A stretch of 64,000 bases of DNA, from assembly GCA_916700875.1 (NCBI GenBank), contig CAKAKS010000004.1, forward strand, positions 15,176,444 to 15,240,443, given 5' to 3'. This stretch comes from Sebastes aleutianus. Taxonomy: Eukaryota > Chordata > Actinopteri > Perciformes > Sebastidae. The notes below the pieces were generated by a model. The model saw nothing but the letters and a program-made list of their open reading frames with translations, was not told the origin of the DNA and did no database searches. Both the position numbers and the translations under genes were made by a program. Of this stretch, positions 35,241-47,291 are shown piece by piece (the first letter of the stretch is position 1; each line of letters starts with the position of its first letter).

Positions 35241-37936
35241 AGGTTGTGGCTCTCAGTTGACTACTGCTCCCCCTGTATGTGGGTCACACACACCGTTCCC
35301 AGCTGTGCAGCCCAGTCAGCTGTGCCTTTTGCCATGCCCGCCAACATCTGCTCCACAAAAACAATATCCAGCTTTTAGCACTCAAATGGAGGTTACACCA
35401 TATGCCAGCAAGCCACTTAGTTTCTGCCAGGGGAGCTGGGGCCTGGCCGCACTCGTCGAGGTAACAATGAAGGAGAGCGGCGCTGGGATGTGAAGGAGAG
35501 CTCATCTTTCTTCTCCTCTTCTCTTTTATTCATTCTTTACTTTACCTGTAGCTCTCATTTTTCCTTCTTACTTAAATCGTTTTGATTTGATCTTCTCCCT
35601 CTGTTTTCTTTCCGTGTAAACCCTTCGCTCTCTCTTGCACTGTTTTCTCTGCAGCTCGTCACTCAGGCCATCAATGTGTGCCAGTGTGCATCTGCTCAAG
35701 GTGCTTTGGCAGCATCACCTTTTGAATATTAATGCACCACCCAAACAACGGTTTTCCTGCAAGGTCTGCCACAAGGTCTGGTGAAGGGTGTGTGTTTGTG
35801 CTTGTATACACTCGTGTTTGAGAATCATTTCTTGTAACACTGGTTACAACTCTGCAGATGGGAGCGCTAAATTACTTGCAATTCTTTCTCAACTTCTCCT
35901 TTTGGAGAACTGGAAGACTGATCGCATGAAAAGAAATTTAGCCATTTAAGACCAATTAAGAGTGCAGGACTGGATAGTGTGGGCTAAAGTGCTGCTCACT
36001 ATGCTGAGAGGTGATAATGGATTTTTAATTAAATATGGGAACCAAAGGTCCCAAAATGGAGCTTACAGCTAACCAAGCAGTAGCCATTTGGTGACTGTGC
36101 AGACAAGGTCCATTATTGTCTCTCTGGCCTTGAGTGTCTTCACTTCCCGTCCAATCCTTCACGGCTACCACAGCAGCTTCGTTTCAGTGTGTGCGGTTGA
36201 AAACAACCAGGCAAAATGTAGATTAAATGATGCAAGTGTGAATAATTGTTTTGAAGGTGTTGCTTTGTTAACGGTGCTTTGACATTCAATTCGCAGCTGG
36301 TGATTGTTTTTCTATCATAATGTATATCAGTCAGTAAAGCAAACAAAACACTGATGTTTTCACACTTTAACATATTTTTAACATATCGTGGCAGCGATTA
36401 TTCATCTCGTGCGAGCTCTTGTCCTTGTTCGGTCTTGGGGGGGTGGCGGAGAGGAGGGGGAAGACAGACAGAGCCACGCGCTGGGGGGTGGATCCACTGA
36501 GAAGCTCTGGGACGGCAGGTCGGGGCTGCCTTCTGCAGGTCACGGTTTCACTTGTGGGTATTAATTTGGGAGGGACCAGCACACAGCAGCTGTGTGCGTA
36601 TATGTGTGTGCGTGAGAGAGATGGCCATGGTGGGAGTTGTTGGAGGAGCTGGTGAGCAGTGAGAAATCACCTTGACAGGGCCTGTACTGTATATCATACT
36701 AGGAGCTGATGCCACTCATGAATGCTGATTAGAGTCTACTGGGAGTTTAATTACTTTCTGCTTAGATGCTGTCGCTGTTTGTGGTTTGAATCTCACAGGA
36801 GCAGTTTGTACAGTCTTTGAAAAAGATGGGAGAATGTTTCTTTTTTTTTGGATAGAAAACAACTTTGAGTATCATCTAGTTACCAGCTGGTTGAGCTTAG
36901 AATTATAACAACACTAATAAAAACTGAACCAAAAGGCTACGCTGGCAACAAGAATATATTTTTGCTGTTGAAAGATAATTTTGTTTGCAACATGGCAACA
37001 TACTGTGACTTACTTTCCAAGTTGTTTATACCCACCTCTAGCTTGTATTTATTTAATCCGATTGCTATTTTTTGTCAAAAACTCACACATTTGCCACATT
37101 TATTTGATCAAATCACATCCGTCTCAGAGTCACTGCTTGTGTCGTAGAAATGCCAGCGCTTTTGGCAACGGCGGCAGATTTCTGTCAGCGTCTATCTTTG
37201 AACACCTCCCACATCGTGTTCTGAGGAAGTGATTCCTACTCGCTGCCAAAGGGGTGCAGTCCAACAACAAATGGCACTGGATAGGGGGCTGGAGCGGGAT
37301 GGGGAGGGGTCTCCCATCCACCGACTGTGCACTCTCGACAAGTAATAAAACCAATCTTGAAGTCATCTTTTCTTCGGAAAATGTAATATAACTTGGAGCA
37401 GTGATGAGGAGTGGGTTGGTTGCCATGTTGATTGTATGCACTTCCTTGGACAGTCAGAGGAGGGCAGTGCTCATGTGGAAACAAAGCAGAAGCTGTCAGG
37501 CTACAGTCAGCTTCATACTATAAGAGTGTGGATGCAAAGGTGTCGTCCTTGTTTATATTCTGTGAGCCGTGTGGGTCTCTCACAGGTCAATAAGAATGTG
37601 TGGTTTGCTATTATCCACAGTGTGTAACATGCTGTTGGGTGTCTCTATTGTGCTATACATTACAGTAAGTAACACGGACAAACTAGCACAGAAATTATGC
37701 TAATGATGACAGTGATTATGTTAATTTGACTTTACCAGTCCGGTGCAATGATGCTGTGCTTACATGATTATTAATAGGATCACAACATGTTAGATCACAT
37801 GGTAGTTAAGATATGCTTGCAGTCGTTATATGAATTGTCTGTGACACAAAAAACTTCATGCCCAAATACGAAATACTCATTCTAGTGTTTTATTATTGAT
37901 GTTAATATTTCAGTATCACTAGATGTAAAATAGACC

Positions 37937-38262
37937 AGAGCTGCAATGATTAATTGATTAGTTGTCAACTATTGAATTAATTGCAAACTATCTTCTATGG
38001 GTTTGAGTATATTTGTAAGGAAAAAAAGTCAAAATTCACCCTTCCAGCTTCTTAAATGTGAATATATTCTGGTTCTTTACTCCTCTACGACAGTAAACTG
38101 AATATCTTTGAGTTGTGGACAAAACTTCTTGGACTTTTGGAAACACTCATCAACATGTTTCACCATTTTCTGACATTTTATAGACCAAATCGATTAATTG
38201 AGAAAACAATCGACAGGATAATCGACAATGAAAATAAAAAAAAATCGTTAGTTGCAGCCCTA
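37937..38262 (-). mobile_element. MITE of the GGGCTGCAAC family, copy 3
   Basis: The right end TCGTTAGTTGCAGCCCT is the reverse complement of the family left terminus, so the copy lies on the minus strand. The left end is AGAGCTGCAATG. The interior includes GACATTTTATAGACC and GATTAATTGAGAAAACAATC phrases typical of the family. No ORF. Confidence 0.85.
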
Positions 38263-41200
38263 AAATAGAGTAGTATTTTAGTTGCTCCAATTCACAAATG
38301 TATTAATATAGATTGAAAGCTTCTTAAAAATGTTGCTGCAAGGTTAAAATTATAATCTTGGTTTAGATATTTTTTGATGCTGAAGCAAACTTTACCTCTG
38401 ATTAAATTAGAGCTTAACATTATGTCTCTGTCACATTTAAAGGGAGAAGTAAGTGGCTCTTATCTGTGCTCCAGCTGTGACGTCTCTTAGAGGCGACTTT
38501 TAAGGCCACTGCATGACTGCTTCAGACGAGAGTGAGACCTCAACAAATGCGTTCAGCCAGCGACCACATCTGGGTGTGATGCATCATGAAGACCCGTCAA
38601 AAAACTTTGATCCTGATCAGTGTGAAAAGTGTAGACAAGGATGTAATATTGAACGTCCAGATGGTTTCCAAGCAGAGACAGACGTGCCGTGGCTTGGCGT
38701 TATCTTTAATTCATATCTGCTCAGCCGCTCTCCCTGCATTGTTAGGCCCCTGTCTCTGGGCACTGGGAGATGTGCAACTAATTTAATATGGGGGAACAAA
38801 CAAACTAAGTTTAGTCAGTGTCACTTTGGCTGGCACTCCGGCTAATTTGTGGGAACAGTATTGTGTATGATATAGTGCAACATGGTGAATGCTTTCTCTT
38901 ACAATTGGAAATGACTTTTTTGGGGTGTGTTGCCAAGAGCTTGATGATGATGCTCAGAAGCCCAGTATGGTTCACGCCTCACTGCTTCAAAGCAACCGCT
39001 AAGCTCTTTTTAATGATATGACATGCACCATTATTGTGGCTGACTTAGTCTCTTATACCTGTATATATCTTGTTTGATTACTTCTTGCTGATTTATACAT
39101 TCATATTTGGTGTTTTCACAACTTTATTCTTTGCTAAACATTCTGTCTGATAGATAGATCTTCTCCTGAAATGCATATCAACAGCAGTTGTAAATCCATA
39201 GATTTTATAACTTTAAAAGATGAGCTTCAGGACTGTGAAACGGAGCTTAACGTGCGAGCGATGCCCTGGGAGGAAGAGCCAAGTGCCCCCTCTCTCTGGG
39301 GCATGGTTTAACCATATGGGTCTGAAAGAGCAGAGGTGATAAAAGATTCAGAGGGTTGGACACACTCATCTGCTATCGATTATGGTGCAGATGTGCCTGT
39401 ATGTGTGTGGCACTTGACGTGAGAGTCCCAACAACACAACGGCACGGTTCAGCATGTAAATGCATGAGTGCAAAATGCATTTCACTTGCAGAATGTGTGC
39501 TTGTAACGCATGTCATAATTGAGTTGTTATTGATTTTATAAGTGAAAAGATACACTATCTTTATGTGATTCATTCTCAGTGAGGTATACATACAGTTGAA
39601 TGCCAGTATTGATCAGATGTTGAGATGATGAACTTTCTCTCCTTGGAGGAAATTCAATGCATCTGCTTTTCAGAAGCAACTGACAAATGTATGTTAATGT
39701 GTTGGCAGGATTTAAAAAGTGAAATGAGGCAGCCCATCTTTTCAGATCAGTCATGTGTCACAAAGCCAGAGCCTCGGCTCTCTCCTCTCTCCTCCATGGG
39801 GCTGGGATGACCTCAATAATTAAGCGACAATTTTAAAATGCATTTCTAATTTTCTACCAGACTGAAAAGCTTTATTATGGAATAGCTGACAAAAACCCTC
39901 CCCTTGAATGGGGGTGACTCCTGGGCTTCCACTAAACTGGTCATGAATGCACAAACCATCTGTTTTTCTGGCCGTTTGTCAGTGTGAGCGTGGCGGAGGC
40001 AGCTGTCGGAGTGGCCCCGGTTTGAATGATGGAGCACACAACCTTTGTTTCGCTCGGCAGTGGCTTTGTGAGCTCTGGCTCGTCCCGCTCATGCTGCCCT
40101 GCGCCGGAATAAGGCGGGAGATGGTTTTCTGTTGTCGGCCCACCAGTCGCCATCAAGTTGCCAGATAGACGGAGTCAGAGGAGCGAGAGATAGACTTGGA
40201 GAGAGCTTGAGGAAATTACATGAGAATGAATGAGAGGGAAAGAAAAATGAGAGAATGGACAGAAGGCATGTGGTGAGAGAGTTAAAGAGAAGGGAAGGTG
40301 TATGGCTGGTGAGTGCATTGTGTTGGTGAATGAGGATCTGGGGCATTGTGTGCCGGCCAATCTGTAGCTCAGTGGGTGAGGTTGTCAGGAGCCAGAGCCA
40401 AGGATGAGGGCCAGAGGGCCAGGAGAGAAAGGTGAGAGCAGCCAGCAGGTTTGAGGAGAGTGGAAGCATGGAAAAAAAGAACGCAAGCAGAGATGGGAAA
40501 CAAAGGAGTAAAGACATGTCGATTTATTTATGCAGAGTCTGGAGAAAGTCTGAGTCAGATTGAGCTCTTATGATAAGAAACTGGAAAAGCAGTGTTTTAA
40601 AAAGGGGTGGTTGTTGTATGGGCCTGTATTCAAAGGGGGCCTCCAGGTTATTACCCATTTAAAACATAATTTCCCGCTCACAGTGTGTCTTTATATTTCC
40701 AAATTAAAGGCCAGCACTGGGTAAGCACAGCATATTGGAGGGTAATTTAATTCTTATCATGCACAGTGTACTCCTGCTCTCTCCGCTTTATTTATCTGTT
40801 GTCGTATTTATTAAGGTGATTCCCTCAGACAACTGCGTGCCCTGATAAGATTTTACTTTCATTAACAGACTGACTGTTGTCCACCGTGTGGGTCACACTG
40901 GCCAGCATGACCTAATTGCATACATTTGCCTGGCTGATGCACTTGACCGGAACAGAGAGGCTGTGATTTTTAAGGATGCAGGGTCAAACCCGTGTGCAGT
41001 GTGTGTGTCTTATATCACCTGACACTAAGCCAACATATGTCAACAATATTAATAGCATTATCATAAAGGGTTTTTTAGAAAGATAATTTCTGATATTCTA
41101 CCAGACTTGTGAAACTACCAGCCATTATCAATGACAGAGTTACTGACAGAAGTTGCCCGAAGGCTCCAAATAAATTTTGGCCCGCTCTTCTTAAGTGTGG

Positions 41201-44200
41201 TTTTACCGCTGAATGGAAGAGGAGCTGAAAGGGTCTGTTCTTTGTGTCACAATGCGAAGCTTATTTCACATGATTTGCTGTTTAGTCACAGACTTATTGT
41301 GTCTGTGTGCTAAGAAGAGTGTCTTTTCTTGCTGTGAATGGTTTAATGAAGTGGCATGCATTATCCTAAGCAGTTTATTATTATTTGTAGAACTCGGTAA
41401 GATCAGTAACAGCAGATGGTAAGGAAGTTTTCGGGTGTATAGCAAATAATTTTATTTCATGGGTTTAAATGTAACACTTTTTGGCAAACAGTATGCTGAT
41501 ATTATTTAAGAAAGCATTGAAATTCCTGCACTGTTAAGCTGTATGTCATTTCATTTGGTTGTGTGTATATAAATATAATTAACAACATGCCTTTTTATTG
41601 CTCTTATTGCACCCCGATCCCTTGTAATGGCCCGGTGATGTGGGCTGTGGGCTGGTAGAGCTTATGGTGGTAAAGCAAAGCTTAGCAGAAAGCAGTTGTG
41701 TCCTCTCACACGGCAGTCTGAGCATGGCGTTTTTGTGTAGCCCCGGGGCAGGCAGGCACCCGGCGCTAGCACTGCCAGGCCCGGGCCCCTCCCCATCTGT
41801 GTGTCACGAGTCAGATCTCGTTAGGGATGACGGCTCTCTGATGTGGACAAATTGTCACTAAGGGGGGACCTGGAGACCGAGAGACACAGCTTTGGCTACT
41901 TGGAGGGGAGAAAGTGTAGGGGAAATATGTGTTCAGAGGAGCCCCCGAGAGACATTAGAGGGGTAATTCTGTAGCCTGCGCCTTGCTGTGAGGTGTGGAG
42001 TATCTCTGGGGTTTCACCCAGCTCCTCTGTGGTCTCATGTGTAGCTAACTGTATGTCTGGGTGTTCATAGCGGCCAGGGGGTCTGGTTAGGTATTCAGCT
42101 GCCTTTTCTGTAAGATAGCAGGAGAGAAACCACCACTATGGATCTCTGTCTGCATCTTGAAAATGAAAACATACCCCTTTTATTTAATGGGGCCACTCCA
42201 GCAAACAGAGTAACCCCCTCTCGCTTTCAAAATAGATGCTTGAATTGCATCAGGTGCAGATTCTCAGTTCAATTGTGTGGATTGAAACCTCCAATAGACT
42301 GCCAAGCACTCATTCATGATCTCACACTTTTGTCTCTTAACCTCAAAGGCCCACAATAGGCAGCGTGGCGACAGAATGGCCCCTCTTTTAATGGTTAACG
42401 GGCCAAGAGAGGCCAAGCATCAACACCAGGCTTTGAGAGTGGGCTGGAGAAGCATATGGAGCTCTAAATAAAATTCAGATCAAGCACAATGATAGCCGAG
42501 GTCTGCTTTGTGTTAGCACGACGTTGTGAAAAAAAGGGGGTGGAGTGGAAAGTTAGATCCCCATAATAAGATCGTTGAGCATGAGCAAATGAATGTATGG
42601 CTCTGTAATGTGGCATGCTTTTGAGTCTGGAGGAAAATTGCAGCAGCAGTGTTATTGTCAGGGACACAACTCTTCAAGCTCGGCCCTTTATTACTCTTTA
42701 ACGGTTGGCTTCAATGAAGCCTCATCATCTGCCCAGAGTTCTGCTCCTAATCAATGACACTGACAGTTGACAGATTTTCCAGGCTTGCGGTCTTTGTTAG
42801 AGGCTGATGACCTGAAAGGGCTTGGGTGGTAGGGTAATGAATAAGATGTTTAAAGCTAATAAATAAACCCTCCAAAAGCTGCTATCGTATGTGTGTGTGT
42901 CTATTGCAGTAGTAGAAGGGGTGTGGGGGGGATTTTTCTCTTTTCCTTTTTTCCTCCCTCTTTTTTCACACTTGCAGAATCTGCGGCCTTTGAAGGACTT
43001 GTGAAGCCGAAGGCGTCCCGTTGCTCAATCAAACAGATTAAGTCAGTCAGACAAGCAGCGATCTGTCCCATTCAATAAAGTTACTTTTGTCATGCTGGAT
43101 CTCAGAGGGCCTCATATATGCATAACACCAGGCTTGGACATGTCACTGTTTTATCACACTGTGACCATGGCTTTGACTAGATTTTAGTTTGCTGTTTTTC
43201 TCAGGTTTTTGGATAGTGTAAATTTCTGCATTTATTTGTTTTTTAAAAAATCCTGTTTTATGATAAACAGTATATGATTATTTTTCCTAAGTCACTGATT
43301 ATTTTTTACACATTTTCACACTGCTAATGTACACCAAAAACTGAAAAACTGAAACCTTGTGATGTTTCTTAATCCCCTGATCTGCAAAAAGGTGAGAGTG
43401 TAGTATTTCTAAAGTGCGGGCGACCCAGTAATGAGGACATCTGTTTTCATATGGTCCTTGACACGTAGCACCAGAAATTTGATGTCATCCTGTCCAAACT
43501 GGTACATGGCTGGCAGACAGCATGGCACCCTGTGATTGGTTCTGACAAGCCAGTGACAGCTCTGGAGGTGAGGAGGGTGCATGACAAAGGGCAAGCAGGG
43601 GATGAGGGGGAACGGCGTCAGACTATAGGTCTGTTCCTCTGTCTGTCTGCCTGTCTTTTCTGTCTCCTCCACCCACAACCCCCTCATAGCCTCCATCAAA
43701 CCGTCCTCCCATCAAGAGTCGCCCCCCACCCACTCTCATAATGGGACCAATCAGAGCCCTAGTTATGATATCCTTGCTTCAAATTATATTTATTCTTTAC
43801 TATTTAACTAGTGTTAATATTTGGACCTCAAAGGAGCGTTCTATGTTTTGAGGCAGATGAGTTGTCAGTCTTGTTGGTAAATGTGCCAGCCACTGTGGTT
43901 TATGGCTAGTACTGTATGTAGATCTCTCATTTAAAGATGGCCACCTGCCATTATGAAAATCAGGCGCTGCTATGCTTCTGCACACAGCTGAGCGCTGTAG
44001 GAGCCAGCGCCTTGACATTGAGTGTACAACAGATTTCTGGCAGTGATATCCCTTTATCATTTTCTCCTCTCGCAGACATAACAGGAATCCTCTTATTTTA
44101 TAGAAGCGCCATTTATTAGAGCTGCTAATGAAAAAAAGGGCGCCGTTTAACACACTGACATTTTATTGTAGGGCATGATGACTACATCAGTACTTTGTGT

Positions 44201-44547
44201 TGGGCTCACAAAGCAAATTGGATGGCTGTTTTCTCCTCATGTGGCCAGTCTCCAGTGTGACCTTGCATTAGTGCATATGCTCACAGCAGGGTCACTGGTT
44301 GAGGGCATGATCTGTCAGCCTTTGTTTATGAAAGGCAGACAGCACAAGCCTGTAAGATAACATATTTCATGCAATTAGTGGTCTGCTGTACTGCATTACA
44401 ATTTCTGTGCAACCACAGTAAACAACATAGATTTAAGTGTTTTTCAGCTTTGTGTATTATTCATCCATTTTTAATGTAATGCTAAAAGAGTTTTGTTATG
44501 TTTGACTTTTGATTAGAATCTATTATTCATCAAATACCCACCATCAG
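38263..44547. other. Long non-coding stretch, largely unique
   Basis: No gene is established. The ORF at 38513-38845 (110 residues) has no recognisable domain, and a second frame (38586-38786) is open over the same DNA. 40165-40510 is a purine-rich strand, listed separately. 42930-42965 is T-rich. 43920-44200 is a non-repetitive block with several CpGs and AT cores that could be regulatory. I see no repeats of note between 41000 and 44500. Confidence 0.5.
40165..40510 (+). other. Purine-rich strand-asymmetric tract
   Basis: The plus strand is dominated by A and G for about 345 bp (GAGAGAGTTAAAGAGAAGGG, GGAAAGAAAAATGAGAG and similar). The opposite strand is therefore pyrimidine-rich and spells Leu/Ser/Phe/Pro-rich ORFs (40089-40517, 142 residues, and a second frame 40175-40360). 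The asymmetry explains these ORFs without invoking a gene. Confidence 0.75.
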
Positions 44548-44873
44548 TACGCTTGAGTATTGCGATATTTTGTTTTATTATACTGTATCGATTCTCAAAA
44601 ACACTTGATTTTTTTTATCAATAGTTTACATGCAAAGATTTGTGGCACACAGTGGCTCAGATTGCAAAAAAAGTAGTGCTATGATGTTGGATGTTACATG
44701 TACTGTGATAAATGCAGGTCCCACCGCTTTGATTGCATAAAAAAGTGACAGTTTTTCTAAAATTATATTTTAAAATTGCAATATATTGCCTTGCTTGCAT
44801 CACAATGAATCATAACCCCTGTATCATGATATGTATCGTATCACCAGATTTTTGTACAATATACAGTATAATC
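44548..44873 (+). mobile_element. Dispersed element of the TATCGATTCTCAAAAAC family, copy 3
   Basis: Shares with 18377-18740 and 18859-19239 the ordered phrases GAGTATTGCGATATTTTG, ACTGTATCGATTCTCAAAAA, TTTGATTGCATAAAAAAGTG, AATATATTGCCTTGCTTGC and TATCATGATATGTATCGTAT. Ends are diverged and no target duplication is visible. No coding capacity. Confidence 0.8.
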
Positions 44874-44913
44874 ATGAAATTGTGACAAATAGTTGAAACA
44901 ATCTTTCCTATCA

Positions 44914-45233
44914 TGGCTGCAACTAAGAATTATTTTCATTATCGCGTTGCATACGGATTTCTCGAAATGTTTGCTCTAAAGAATGTCAGCAAATCCCGTC
45001 CAAAAAAAATCTAATCGCGTTTTCACAGTGACATCATAAAATGTCTTGACCAACAGTCGAAAACTCAAAGGTATTCAGTTTACTATCATATATGGCAAAC
45101 AAATTCACATTTCAGAAGCTGAAATCAGAGAATTTATGCTTGAAAAATTATGAATAATCGGTTCTCAAGATAGTTGCAGATTAATAATCTGTCGATTCAC
45201 TAATCAATTAATTTAATAATCGTTTCAACTCTA
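44914..45233 (+). mobile_element. MITE of the GGGCTGCAAC family, copy 4
   Basis: Begins TGGCTGCAACTAAGAATTAT and ends AATAATCGTTTCAACTCT. The interior includes ATCATAAAATGTC and CAATTAATTTAATAATCG. It lies just 40 bp after the previous element, so the two form a small repeat cluster. Confidence 0.85.
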
Positions 45234-46522
45234 CAATAAAGTATTTTCTTTAAACAATTAATTTTGTTCTGCTTGACTTTTAAAGTATTCCCTTAATGGT
45301 TTTCTACAAAAAAAAACACTAACCATCCAAATAAAATGTCCACAAAACTACCATAAAAAAAAGTCATGATTTTATAAACAATCCGATCTTTGGAAATCTA
45401 AGTGTTGGATTTTTGTGGTTAATCACATATGAAGTTGTTGCAGAACGAATAAGGATTTCCTACAAATGTTTCTAATGAAGATGTGTCCAGGTTGGATGTG
45501 TATACTTCCTGGGTGAGTTTGATGTTCACATTATTGAGATGGCTTCGATATGATAGCGATAGGTTGACAGAGTGTGTCAGTGCCGAGTCGGCAGCAGCTC
45601 TGATGACTGGCGCCCTCTGACAGTCGCTCTATAAGGCTTGGTAACCAGCCTTTTTCCTGGGAGGTGTTTACTGTCACTGTGTGTTGTGGGTGCCTGGCAG
45701 CAGTATTTCTCCAGGCTGTCAATCTCCACAGACACTAACCTGCCATGTTAGATTTGACCTCCACGGGGGAGATTACTGTCTCCAAGCTTTGGAGGCATCC
45801 TTCATTTTTTTTTTCTGCTCTGTAGGGATACCTGGGAGAGACGACACGCAATATTTACAACATTCAGATTAGGTCTGAATTCCCTAAAATATTAATTAAA
45901 TCTAAAAATAATATCACTATATACTACAGCTACTACACTATTATAATAGCAAGCATATATTTATTTTTTTATTCTAATGTCTGACTTGCAAATCAACAAT
46001 TTTCCAGGAAATGCAGCACTACTATTCACGTATTCTTAATGGAGTGTATTTAAATGTCCAAAAATACCTTCTTATAATGTGTAGTATGTGTTGGGTTGTG
46101 TAGTAGTACTGCATATCCTCGTTTCTGTAGAGCAGAAAGAGTTTTGGATAAGGACACTGGCTGTGAGTTTGATGCAGTATGTGTGTGGGAGGCCTCAGAA
46201 ATGCCTGTTAATTAATGGTGTTACATGATAACTCTCAGCACAACCAGTGTAGGCTCCAGACTGAATTAGCTTTTACTAGGTTGTATTTTGGGATGTGATA
46301 TTTTTTGTAGATAAACCTTTTAGTACTGGGTATGTTAGCGTGGTATGTTTCCAATAATGGTGTCTTATTTTTTTTTAAATTACCCACAAAAGACACAAAG
46401 AAATAAAGTTGAGGATGCTCTGTTCCATCAGATCAGTATCACCGCCGATACAGAGTCTATTAAGCGGATCAGGTATTGTCAAGACATTATGTATAGCATA
46501 CAGACTTTGAGTATGGCTAAAA
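45234..46522. other. Non-coding stretch, AT-rich
   Basis: No gene is seen. A-rich runs occur near 45309 and 45355 and T-rich runs near 45807 and 46370. The ORFs at 45531-45722 and 45681-45872 overlap antisense with no domain. Confidence 0.5.
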
Positions 46523-47076
46523 GGTAGCACCAGTGGGCGACCTCTGAGTATGAAAAGGGAAGCCAATGCTGAGGTGCCTTAAACTTGCATTCTATCTAAC
46601 AGCCAGCAGGGGGCGACTCCTCTGGTTGCAAAAAGAAGTCTGATTGTATAGAAGTCTATGAGAAAGTTAGCCTACTTCTCACTTGATTTATTACCTCAGT
46701 AAACATTATAAACATGAGTTTATGGTCTCAATTGCTAGTTCCAAGTCTTCTTCAATACAGTATGATGTTCAATTAGTAAATTATGGTCCCATTTAGAGTC
46801 AATTAGACCATAAAGCAGGGTATGCTTTAGGGCGTGGCTACCTTGTTAATTACAATCTTTTTGGTTGCCTGAAAATGTCTTATTCAGTGTTCGGTTGTAC
46901 TTAGCTCCACCCTCTCGCGTCACTTCTGGTTGCAAAAAACCAAGATGGTGACGGACAAATTCCTAGATTGCGACAGCCAAAATGCCGAACTCGAGGCTTC
47001 AAAGCGGCAGTCCACAAACCAATGACTGACGACGCCGTGACTCAACCACTTCTTATATTCAGTGTATGAGTAGCAC
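46523..47076 (+). mobile_element. Dispersed element with 8-bp target duplication, copy 2
   Basis: The element is 46531-47068 and starts CAGTGGGCGACCTCTGAG, ending TATATTCAGTGTATG. Flanking GGTAGCAC (46523-46530) and AGTAGCAC (47069-47076) match at 7 of 8 positions. It is the same family and orientation as 26491-27106. It lacks a 92-bp internal block of that copy, the junction falling inside CTACCTTG|TTAATTAC, and carries a small extra segment after GGTGACGGAC. Confidence 0.85.
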
Positions 47077-47079
47077 TGA

Positions 47080-47291
47080 CTAGGCCCGTCACAATGATTA
47101 CGTTGTAGACTTATCATATTATCTAGAAATGACCTTGATCATTTTTGCTGACCTCGATATTACCCGTTGTGTTTACATTCGTTACTACTGACCAGCCAGA
47201 AAGCCTGCCCCTTCTTAGTTGATAAATCGACTAATCGGTTATTTGGGCTTTCAGGGTTTGCTCATTTTGCTTGTCATTGTCACAATCCTAG
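47080..47291. mobile_element. Short foldback element (GGCCCGTCACAATGA family)
   Basis: The left end CTAGGCCCGTCACAATGAT resembles the reverse complement of the right end (CTAGGATTGTGACAATGAC). The left wording is close to the element at 28798-29188, so this may be a related, internally shortened copy. It begins 3 bp after the target duplication of the preceding element. Boundaries are moderately certain. Confidence 0.55.

Larger units (their letters stand above)
33166..37936. other. Non-coding stretch, largely unique
   Basis: No gene is established and few repeats are seen, so this is one of the two longest repeat-poor blocks of the window. Candidate regulatory blocks at 34060-34330 and 34850-35240 are listed separately. 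Around 35280-35500 ORFs are open in several frames on both strands, which reflects composition. A strong acceptor-like tract ends at 35654 but no good donor follows. 36419-36655 is a GC-rich segment with a G-rich start (CTTGGGGGGGTGGCGG). Confidence 0.5.

Noticed and set aside
35655..35700. Acceptor-like tract TTTTCTCTGCAG with an open frame after it
   Set aside because: The only nearby donor is weak (CAAG|GTGCTT), and the frame soon meets a stop.
38513..38845. 110-residue plus ORF with a Cys-containing segment
   Set aside because: No domain, no splice signals of note, and another frame is open across the same DNA.
40089..40517. 142-residue minus-strand ORF
   Set aside because: It is the pyrimidine complement of a purine-rich tract; a second frame is also open, and there is no domain.
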